From Streptomyces sp. NBC_00234 (GTDB lineage: Bacteria; Actinomycetota; Actinomycetes; Streptomycetales; Streptomycetaceae), in NCBI RefSeq assembly GCF_036195325.1, contig NZ_CP108101.1, positions 4,650,001 to 4,714,000 of the forward strand: a DNA stretch of 64,000 nucleotides, in the 5' to 3' direction. The notes beneath the pieces are model-generated. The model worked only from the letters and a program-made list of their open reading frames with translations. It ran no database searches and was not told the DNA's origin. The position numbers were made by a program, and so were the translations under genes. Below are positions 50,247-57,283 of this stretch, piece by piece. Position 1 is the stretch's first letter. Every line of letters begins with the position of its first letter.

Positions 50247-50692
50247 CGCTCCAGCAGCCAGCGGACCACGGTCGGACCGGGGGCGTCGGGGCCGGCCGGG
50301 CAGAAGACCGCCCTCACGGCCGCTCCGATCCGTAGCCGCCCCGGATCGACCGAGTTCAGCGGTGCGTCCGGTCCGCTCACCACATTGCCGACCAGCCGGA
50401 TCCGTGGGGCCTCGGCCAGTTCGACGACGACGGCGTTGTACGGGGCCTGTTCGGCGTACGCGGGCAGCAGGGGCGGATGAGGCACCACGTACGACCAGAT
50501 CCGGCCGCGTCCGCTCATCGGCCGCCACTCGCTGTCGAAGGACTGGCAGCGCGGGCAGCAGGGCCGGGGCGGGAAGCGGAGCTCGCCGCAGTCGGGGGCG
50601 GCGCAGGACTGGACGCGGAGTTCGCCACGGGCGGCGTACTCCCAGAAGGGGGCCCCGTCCTCGTCGACGACGGGCACGAGCAGGGAATCCAT
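50243..50692 (-). CDS. DUF35 zinc-ribbon/OB-fold protein (second)
   Basis: 149 residues. A zinc ribbon with CAAPDCGELRFPPRPCCPRC, then an OB-fold (GRIWSYVVPHPPLLPAYAEQ, PYNAVVVELAEAPRIRLVGN). It starts 1 bp after the thiolase-like gene stop and overlaps the crotonase start, so the three are cotranslated. Presumed partner subunit of the adjacent thiolase-fold protein, as in Ltp-DUF35 aldolase complexes. Confidence 0.93.
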   Translation of the reverse strand: MDSLLVPVVDEDGAPFWEYAARGELRVQSCAAPDCGELRFPPRPCCPRCQSFDSEWRPMSGRGRIWSYVVPHPPLLPAYAEQAPYNAVVVELAEAPRIRLVGNVVSGPDAPLNSVDPGRLRIGAAVRAVFCPAGPDAPGPTVVRWLLER

Positions 50693-50693
50693 C

Positions 50694-51863
50694 TCAGCTC
50701 CTCAGCAGGACGGCGGAGGTGGGGACGCCCTCCCCGGCGGTGACCAGGCAGGTCGCGGCGTCGGGGACCTGGGCGGTGGAGACGCCGCGCAGCTGCTTCA
50801 CGCCCTCGTTGATGAGGTTGAAGCCGTGCACGTACGCCTCGCTGAGCCCGCCGCCGCCCGTGTTGAGCGGCAGCCGTCCGCCGATCTCCAGGGCACCACC
50901 CTCGGTGAACGCGGCGCCCTCGCCGCGCCCGCAGAACCCGTAGCCCTCCAGGGAGAGCGGGATGAGCGGGGTGAACGCGTCGTAGATCTGGGCCACATCG
51001 ACGTCTCCCGGCCCGAAGTCGGCCTGCTTCCACAGCTGTCGGGCCGCCGTCCAGGCGGGCCCGGTGAGCGGGTCGTCGTTCCAGTAGTTGACCATCCCGT
51101 GGTGCTGCGCGGGGAGGCCCTGGGCGACGGAGTGGATGTAGACGGGCTTCTGCCGGCAGTCGCGGGCCCGTTCGGCGGAGACGATGACGCAGGCGAGCGC
51201 TCCGTCCGTCTCCAGGCAGTTGTCGAAGAGGCAGAGCGGCTCACTGATCCAGCGCGAGGTCATATACATGTCGCGGGTCAGCGGCCGTTCGTACATCATC
51301 GCGTCGGGGTTCTGGTTGGCGCGGTTGCGGCAGGCGAGGGCGACGTTGAAGAGGTGGTCGCGGGTGGCCCCGTACTCGTGCATGTAGCGCCGCGCCAGCA
51401 TCCCGATCTCGTCGGACGGCCGCAGCAGCCCGTAGGGCCGGGTCCACTGGGCGGGGGTCGGCAGCTGGACGGCGGTGTTCTTCCAGGGCCGGGGCCCCGA
51501 CCCGCGCTTCCGGGACCGCCAGGCCACGCCCACGCTCGCCTGTCCGGTGGCGACGGCCGCGGCGAGGTGCGCGATCGTCGCGCAGGAGCCGCCGCCCCCG
51601 TACCCCACCTTGCTGAAGAAGGTGACGTCACCGGCGCCGATGGCCTTGGCGACCTCGACCTCGTCGGTCTCCTCCATCGTGTACGAGGCGAACCCGTCGA
51701 CCTCCGACGCCGCGATCCCGGCGTCGTCGAGCGCCGCGACGATGGCGCGACAGGCCAACACCTTCTCGCTCTCCGGTAGTTGTTTCGCGAAGGCCGTCTG
51801 TCCTATACCGGCTATCGCTGTCACGTCTTTGAGCGTCGCCACCGCCACCTCCGGGACCGTCAT
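50694..51863 (-). CDS. thiolase-fold lipid-transfer (Ltp-like) protein (second)
   Basis: 389 residues. SCP2/Ltp-type thiolase fold: AIAGIGQTAFAKQLPESE, AQIYDAFTPLIPLSLEGYGFC and NTGGGGLSEAYVHGFNLI. The segment replacing the catalytic-Cys motif reads KVGYGGGGSCATIAHLA; the Cys there is displaced from the usual nucleophile position by my alignment. With the DUF35 gene 1 bp downstream, a retro-aldol or acyl-transfer complex is likely. First gene of the operator-J operon and divergent from an acyl-CoA ligase. Confidence 0.92.
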   Translation of the reverse strand: MTVPEVAVATLKDVTAIAGIGQTAFAKQLPESEKVLACRAIVAALDDAGIAASEVDGFASYTMEETDEVEVAKAIGAGDVTFFSKVGYGGGGSCATIAHLAAAVATGQASVGVAWRSRKRGSGPRPWKNTAVQLPTPAQWTRPYGLLRPSDEIGMLARRYMHEYGATRDHLFNVALACRNRANQNPDAMMYERPLTRDMYMTSRWISEPLCLFDNCLETDGALACVIVSAERARDCRQKPVYIHSVAQGLPAQHHGMVNYWNDDPLTGPAWTAARQLWKQADFGPGDVDVAQIYDAFTPLIPLSLEGYGFCGRGEGAAFTEGGALEIGGRLPLNTGGGGLSEAYVHGFNLINEGVKQLRGVSTAQVPDAATCLVTAGEGVPTSAVLLRS

Positions 51864-51895
51864 GACTGCTGACAGCGCCAGAGGCTACAGCTAAT

Positions 51896-51910
51896 CTGAC
51901 GGATAGTCAG
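51896..51910. promoter_or_regulatory. TetR-regulon operator site J
   Basis: CTGACGGATAGTCAG, 11 of 12 fixed bases. It stands exactly 32 bp from both divergent starts (thiolase-like 51863 and acyl-CoA ligase 51943). A TAATCT hexamer overlaps its left edge. Confidence 0.78.
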
Positions 51911-51942
51911 CTACTGTGCGGGTGCGGCAGGGAGGACAGGCG

Positions 51943-53499
51943 ATGCGCGGCGACGAGGAATGGTCCACCGTCCCGGAGCTGGTACGGGCGGCGGCGCAGC
52001 GGTACGGGGACCGCGAGGCGGTCGTCGAAGGCCGCACCCGCATCACTTACACGGAACTCGGCGAACGCGTCGAACGGGCCGCGGCGGCCTGCATCGCGAC
52101 GGGTGTCGAACCCGGGGACCGGGTCGCCGTCTGGGCGCCGAACACCCTGGACTGGATCGTCTCCGCACTCGGGGCGGTCACCGCGGGCGCGGTCCTCGTT
52201 CCCCTCAACACCCGCTTCAAGGGCACGGAAGCGGCGTACATCCTGCAACGGAGCCGGGCCAAGCTGCTCTTCGTCACCGGCACCTTCCTGGGCACCTCGT
52301 ACGTGGCGTCCCTGCGCCGGTCCGAGGTCCGGCTGCCGGCCCTGGAACGCGTGGTGGTGCTGGCCGACACCGCGCCCGACGACTACCTGACCTGGAAGGA
52401 CTTCCTGGCCTCGGGGGAGGGGATATCTCCCGAGGCGGTACGGGAACGGGCGGACGCGATCACCCCCACCACCCCCTCCGACATCATCTACACCTCGGGC
52501 ACCACGGGCCGCCCGAAGGGCGCGGTCATCACCCACGCACAGACCCTGCGCTGCTACGCGATCTGGAGCGACCTGGCCGGCCTCCGCGAAGGCGACCGCT
52601 ACCTCATCGTGAACCCCTTCTTCCACACCTTCGGCTACAAGGCGGGGATCATCGCCTGCCTCATGCGCGGGGCGACGATGGTCCCGCAACCGGTCTTCAA
52701 CGTGGACACGGTCCTCGCGAACATCGCCGCCGAACGCATCTCGGTCCTGCCCGGCCCGCCCACGCTCCACCAGTCCCTGCTGGACCACCCGTCCCGCAGC
52801 GCCCACGACCTCTCACCGCTCCGCCTCGTCGTCACGGGCGCTGCGGTGGTCCCGCTCCAACTGGTGGAACGCCTGCGCACCGAGCTGGGCATCGCGACGG
52901 TCCTCACCGCGTACGGCCTCTCCGAGGCGAGCGGCATCGTCACCATGTGCCGCACCGGCGACCCCGCCGACGTCATCGCCTCCACCTCCGGCCGCGCGAT
53001 CCCCGGCACGGAGGTCCGCGTCCTGGCCGACCCGGGCGCCCCCGGCGAGGTCCTGGTCCGCGGCTTCAACGTCATGGCGGGCTACTTCGAGGACCCGGAC
53101 ACGACGGCCGCCACGATCACCCCCGACGGCTGGCTCCGCACGGGCGACATCGGCGTCCTGGACGACGCCGGCAACCTCCGCATCACGGACCGGATCAAGG
53201 ACATGTTCATCGTCGGCGGCTTCAACGCGTACCCGGCGGAGATCGAACAACTCCTGGGCCTGCACCCGGACGTGGCGGACGTCGCGGTGGTCGGAGTCCC
53301 GGACCCGAGGCTGGGCGAGGTCGGCAAGGCGTACGCGGTGCGGCGGCCGGGCGCGACGGTGACGGCGGACGACCTGATCGCGTGGTCGCGGCGGGAGATG
53401 GCGAACTACAAGGTGCCGAGGGCGGTGGAGTTCGTGGCGGAACTCCCGAGGAACGCGAGCGGCAAGGTGCTGAAGGGGGAGCTGCGCGGCAGAGGCTGA
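51943..53499 (+). CDS. AMP-forming acyl-CoA synthetase (FadD3-like)
   Basis: 518 residues from ATG 51943 (GGAGG 7 bases upstream). All ANL motifs are intact: YTSGTTGRPKGAVITH at 183-198, AYGLSEASG, WLRTGDIGVLDDAGNLRITDR, the hinge DMFIVGGFNAYPAEIE and the catalytic Lys in LPRNASGKVLKGEL. It resembles FadD3, which activates a bicyclic steroid remnant, and 4-coumarate ligases; substrate cannot be fixed. Divergent from the thiolase-DUF35-crotonase operon across operator J. Followed by a strong hairpin. Confidence 0.93.
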   Translation: MRGDEEWSTVPELVRAAAQRYGDREAVVEGRTRITYTELGERVERAAAACIATGVEPGDRVAVWAPNTLDWIVSALGAVTAGAVLVPLNTRFKGTEAAYILQRSRAKLLFVTGTFLGTSYVASLRRSEVRLPALERVVVLADTAPDDYLTWKDFLASGEGISPEAVRERADAITPTTPSDIIYTSGTTGRPKGAVITHAQTLRCYAIWSDLAGLREGDRYLIVNPFFHTFGYKAGIIACLMRGATMVPQPVFNVDTVLANIAAERISVLPGPPTLHQSLLDHPSRSAHDLSPLRLVVTGAAVVPLQLVERLRTELGIATVLTAYGLSEASGIVTMCRTGDPADVIASTSGRAIPGTEVRVLADPGAPGEVLVRGFNVMAGYFEDPDTTAATITPDGWLRTGDIGVLDDAGNLRITDRIKDMFIVGGFNAYPAEIEQLLGLHPDVADVAVVGVPDPRLGEVGKAYAVRRPGATVTADDLIAWSRREMANYKVPRAVEFVAELPRNASGKVLKGELRGRG

Positions 53500-53505
53500 C
53501 GAGGT

Positions 53506-53540
53506 GGCCCTGCTGCCCGGTGCGACCGGGCGGCAGGGCC
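53506..53540. terminator. hairpin terminator after the acyl-CoA ligase
   Basis: Arms GGCCCTGCTGCCCGGT and ACCGGGCGGCAGGGCC pair over 16 bp with one G-T pair and a 3-base loop, 6 bp after the ligase stop. Confidence 0.82.
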
Positions 53541-53587
53541 CCGCGTACGTCATCGGCCCGGCGAACCCGTCCGCGCGCGGACATGCA

Positions 53588-53626
53588 ACGGCCGCGACGG
53601 CACCCCCTCCGCGCCGCCGCGGCCGT
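53588..53626 (-). terminator. probable afsS terminator
   Basis: Arms ACGGCCGCG and CGCGGCCGT (9 bp) flank a 21-base loop, about 20 bp beyond the afsS stop on the minus strand. Confidence 0.5.
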
Positions 53627-53644
53627 TCCCCGTGCGGGTGAGGT

Positions 53645-53818
53645 CTACTTCGGCGTCGGCGTCGACGCGTGGGCGTCCAGGGTGGTGATCTCCTCGCCGG
53701 ATGCGTGCGCGTCCGCCGGCTTGATGGGCTCGCTCGACGCGTGGGCGTCCTGAGTGGTGATCTCCTCGCCGGATGCGTGGGCGTCCGCCGGCTTGAGGAT
53801 GTCGTTGTTGTCGGCCAT
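53645..53818 (-). CDS. afsS: AfsS-like small regulatory protein
   Basis: 57 residues from the ATG at 53818 (AGGAG 9 bases upstream). Acidic, with four copies of a D-A-H-A-S motif (KPADAHASGEE, TTQDAHASSEP, KPADAHASGEE, TTLDAHASTP), the kind of short repeat that defines AfsS. The gene lies directly downstream of afsR on the same strand, as in S. coelicolor. AfsS acts as a small activator of antibiotic genes and is switched on by phosphorylated AfsR. The DNA shows a 72-bp direct duplication covering two motif pairs. Confidence 0.85.
   Translation of the reverse strand: MADNNDILKPADAHASGEEITTQDAHASSEPIKPADAHASGEEITTLDAHASTPTPK
53682..53779. repeat. 72-bp period tandem repeat inside afsS
   Basis: GTGGTGATCTCCTCGCCGGA begins at 53682 and again at 53754, followed in both by near-identical sequence. 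The period of 24 codons duplicates a pair of DAHAS motifs. Confidence 0.75.
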
Positions 53819-53992
53819 GACAGTCAACTCCTGGAATGGGGTGGGACGTGTGAGGGGATGCGTCCGCCCGGCGGTTCCCCCGTGGATCGCCGGACGGACG
53901 CATCAGGGCCGTTCACCCTAACGGTGAGGCCTCTCGCCGATCCGTCTGCCCCCCGACGCGACGGTTCGACAGGTATGAGACTGCCGTGGCGT

Positions 53993-54010
53993 GATAAACG
54001 ATTGATGAAC
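53993..54010 (-). promoter_or_regulatory. AfsR-type direct repeats in the afsS promoter
   Basis: Read on the minus strand, GTTCATC (54010-54004) and GTTTATC (53999-53993) start 11 bp apart, the spacing of AfsR (and PhoP) boxes at the afsS promoter of S. coelicolor. A -10-like CATACC lies at 53977-53972, at a suitable distance downstream. Confidence 0.65.
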
Positions 54011-54058
54011 GCCTGTCCATGACAAGCCGCCGGGCAGGGCGGGCAGGGCGGAACGGGG

Positions 54059-57022
54059 TCAGACCACCACGGCCGGGTGCAGCAGGGCGCGTACGGATTC
54101 GGTCTCGTCCGAGCCGAGTTCCTCGAACACCGTGAGCGCCTCCCGCCAGCACGCCTGTGCGCGCACCGTCTGCCCTATGGCATCGAGGCTGTGGCCCAGC
54201 ACGGTGAGCACGTTCGCGCGCCGCCAGTCCCCGCCGATGCCGTGCAGGACGGCCAGAGCCTGCTCGGCCTGCGCGGCGGCCTGCGCCGGCATGCGATCGG
54301 CCAAGTCCACCTCGGCCAGCCGGAACAGGGTCATCCCCTGCCAGAATCGCTGCCGGTTGTCACAGAAGATGTCCAGGGCCTCGGTGAGCACGTCGCGGGC
54401 CTGGGCGGTCTGGCCCGCACCGGTGAAGGCCAGGCCAAGGGCGTACTTGCCGTTGGCCAGACGCAGGGCGAGGCCGGTTCCGTCCGACTCGTAGAGCGCG
54501 ATCCCCTGCTGGGCCAGACTCACCGCGCTCGCCTGCCGGTCCGTGGCGAGGTGGACCCTCGACATATTGCAGAGGGCGGACGCCTCCCCCGACTTGTTCC
54601 CGTCGGCCTTGAACGCGTTGAGCGCCTGGGTGAAGTGGTTCTCGGCGTCGGCGTGCCGGTTCTCGTAGAGGGCGATGATGCCCAGTTGGTTGGGGGCCTG
54701 GCTCGTCGAGACGGGATCTCCGGCGGCGAGGCCCAGTTCGAGTGCGCGGCGCGCATCGTTCTGGGCCTCCGCGAACTGGCCCGAGATGCTGTGGACATGA
54801 GTGAGCATCGTTCGGGCACGCCCCTCCGCCCGGGTGTCTCCCGCGGCCCGGGCCGCCTCGCTCACAGCCGTCGCCGCCTGCGTGAACTGGTGCGAGTTGG
54901 CACCGGATTCACCCAGGTCCACGGCGGCCATGAGGAGATCCGCCGCTCTGCGGAGCATGCCGCCCGCCGCGGACTGCCGTGCGCAGGCGAGGAGGCCACT
55001 GGACTCGTTGAACAGCCAGTCCAGTGCGGCCTCCCTGGTCGAGAAGGGGAGGCCCGGACGGCGGGTCGGCTCGAAGTGATCGAGCACCCGCTCTCCCGGC
55101 CGTTCCAGCGCGTAGACCCCCGCGGCCGTCGCCAGATAGAAGTCGAGCAGCCGCGACAACGCCAGCTCCCGCTCCTGCGGCTGCTGTTCGTCCCGCTCCG
55201 CACATGCACGCGCGTAGAGGCGGACCAGATCGTGGTAGCGGTAGCGGCCCGGGGCAGCCGACTCCAGGAGGGAGGTGTCGACCAGGGTCTCCAGGAGGTC
55301 CTCCGCCACGTGGACGTCCAGGTTCAGCAGGGCGGCTGCCGCCGCCAGGGAGATGTCCGGGCCGTCCGCCAGGCCCAGCAGACGGAACGCGCGGGCCTGG
55401 GCCGGCTCCAGCTGGCCGTAGCCGAGCTCGAAGGTGGCCTTCACCGCGAGGTCGCCCGCCTGGAGTTCGTCCAGGCGGCGGCGCTCGTCGGCGAGCTTGG
55501 CGGCGAGGACCGAGACCGTCCAGGTGCGACGGGCGGCCAGCCGCGAAGCGGCGATACGGATGGCCAGCGGGAGGAAACCGCAGGCGGCGACCACGTCCAG
55601 GGCCGCGTCGCGCTCCGAGGTGACGCGTTCGGCGCCGACTATGCGGGTGAAGAGCTGCAGGGCTTCCTCGGGGGACATGACGTCCAGATCCACGAGGTGC
55701 GCGCCCGCCAGGTCGACCATGCGGACGCGGCTCGTGACCAGGGCCGCGCAGCCCGCGGTACCGGGCAGCAGGGGGCGGATCTGGGCCGCGTCGTGGGCGT
55801 TGTCCAGGAGGACCAGGATGCGGCGGCCGTCCAGGGTGGAGCGGTACAGCGCGGCCCGTTCGTCCAGGGAGTCCGGGATCGAGGAGTCCGGGGTACCCAG
55901 GGCGCGCAGGAACGCGCCGAGGACCGTCTCGGGCTCGGCCGCGCGGGCGCCGGCGCCCTGGAGGTCCACGTACAGCTGCCCGTCCGGGAAGTGCGGGCGG
56001 GCCTCGTGGGCGACGTGCACGGCGAGGGTCGTCTTGCCGACGCCCCCGATGCCGGCCAGCGCGGAGACGGCCATGACGGACGCCTCGGCGGTGGCGAGCC
56101 GGTCGCCCAGTTCCCGCACGAAGGAGGCACGTCCCGTGAAGTCGGGCACCGTCGCGGGGAGTTGGGCGGGGCGGACCGCTGCGGGCGCCGGGGCGGAGTC
56201 GTCGGCGGGGCGGGCCAGTTCCTCGTCGGCCCGCAGGATGCGCTGCTGGAGCTGTGACAGCTCGGGGCGCGGGTCGACGCCCAGCTCCTCGGCGAGCAGT
56301 CGGCGCGTGTCCGCGTACACCGCGAGCGCCTCGGCCTGCCGGCCGCTGCGGTACAGGGCGACCATCAGCAGCTCGCGCAGCCGCTCCCGCAGCGGGTGCG
56401 CGGCGGTGAGCGCGGTCAGTTCGGAGACGGCCTCCGCGTGGCAGCCGGCCTCCAGGTCCAGGTCGAGCCGCGTCTCGGTGAGCTGGAGGCGCCACTCCTC
56501 CAGGCGGGTGCGCTGGTTCTCCGCATAGGGGCCGGGCACGGAGGCGAGGGCCTCGCCGTCCCACAGGCCCAGGAGCTCGTTGATCAGGGTCCGGGCCCGG
56601 TTCCGGTCCCCGGCGGCCCGCGCCTTGTCCGCCTCGACGGCCAGATCCTCGGCGAGCGTGACGTCGAGCGCGTCACGGCCGATCCGGATCGCGTACCCGC
56701 CGGACTCGCTGACCAGGGTGTCCTGGCCGAGGATCTTGCGGAGCCTGGAGGCGTACGTCCGGATGGTGGCCAGCGCCTGGGAGGGCGGGTCCTCGCCCCA
56801 GAACGCGTCGATGAGTTCGGCCGCGGTGGCCGTGCGGCCGTCGCGCAGGAGCAGTGCGGTCAGCAGGGCCCGCTGCTGAGGCGATCCGGAGGGCAGCGCC
56901 TCCCCGCCCCGCCAGGCCCGTACGGGTCCGAGCACGGCGAAACGCAGCGCGCCGCCGGCTTCCCCGCCCTGCGGCGCGCGCTGCTCCGGAACGCGCACGC
57001 GTGGCCCGATGTCACGGTCCAT
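54059..57022 (-). CDS. afsR: SARP-family transcriptional activator AfsR
   Basis: 987 residues from the ATG at 57022 (AGGGGG upstream); the frame stays open far upstream but has no other good start. Domains are an N-terminal winged-helix DNA-binding region (about 25-115), a bacterial transcriptional activation domain (about 120-265), an NB-ARC ATPase with Walker A GIGGVGKTTLA 324-334 and Walker B ILVLLDN 402-408, and C-terminal TPRs (about 640-987). This matches S. coelicolor AfsR (993 residues), which is phosphorylated by AfsK and activates afsS. A promoter gap of 261 bp is shared with a regulon amidohydrolase. Confidence 0.97.
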   Translation of the reverse strand: MDRDIGPRVRVPEQRAPQGGEAGGALRFAVLGPVRAWRGGEALPSGSPQQRALLTALLLRDGRTATAAELIDAFWGEDPPSQALATIRTYASRLRKILGQDTLVSESGGYAIRIGRDALDVTLAEDLAVEADKARAAGDRNRARTLINELLGLWDGEALASVPGPYAENQRTRLEEWRLQLTETRLDLDLEAGCHAEAVSELTALTAAHPLRERLRELLMVALYRSGRQAEALAVYADTRRLLAEELGVDPRPELSQLQQRILRADEELARPADDSAPAPAAVRPAQLPATVPDFTGRASFVRELGDRLATAEASVMAVSALAGIGGVGKTTLAVHVAHEARPHFPDGQLYVDLQGAGARAAEPETVLGAFLRALGTPDSSIPDSLDERAALYRSTLDGRRILVLLDNAHDAAQIRPLLPGTAGCAALVTSRVRMVDLAGAHLVDLDVMSPEEALQLFTRIVGAERVTSERDAALDVVAACGFLPLAIRIAASRLAARRTWTVSVLAAKLADERRRLDELQAGDLAVKATFELGYGQLEPAQARAFRLLGLADGPDISLAAAAALLNLDVHVAEDLLETLVDTSLLESAAPGRYRYHDLVRLYARACAERDEQQPQERELALSRLLDFYLATAAGVYALERPGERVLDHFEPTRRPGLPFSTREAALDWLFNESSGLLACARQSAAGGMLRRAADLLMAAVDLGESGANSHQFTQAATAVSEAARAAGDTRAEGRARTMLTHVHSISGQFAEAQNDARRALELGLAAGDPVSTSQAPNQLGIIALYENRHADAENHFTQALNAFKADGNKSGEASALCNMSRVHLATDRQASAVSLAQQGIALYESDGTGLALRLANGKYALGLAFTGAGQTAQARDVLTEALDIFCDNRQRFWQGMTLFRLAEVDLADRMPAQAAAQAEQALAVLHGIGGDWRRANVLTVLGHSLDAIGQTVRAQACWREALTVFEELGSDETESVRALLHPAVVV

Positions 57023-57247
57023 TGATGCCCCCTGTCCTGCTCGCCCCGCCGGTCCCACCGGTCCCGCTCGGTCACGCCTGTTCGGTATGCCCGCCTGTGT
57101 GTCGATGTGCGGCGTGCATCCGGATCGCTCCTTACCACTGGTATCGCGGTCAACAGTCTGCCTTGTTTTGGGCCGAGTCGTCAGCAGTGGGTGACGCTCT
57201 GCACAACCCCTCGACAACGATTGGGAACCGGAGCCCCGTTCGGATAG

Positions 57248-57262
57248 CTGACGGTTCGTCAG
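57248..57262. promoter_or_regulatory. TetR-regulon operator site K
   Basis: CTGACGGTTCGTCAG, 12 of 12 fixed bases, 21 bp upstream of the amidohydrolase start at 57284 and 225 bp upstream of afsR. Confidence 0.82.
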
Positions 57263-57283
57263 ATCAGCGCTACCGTGGAAGGC

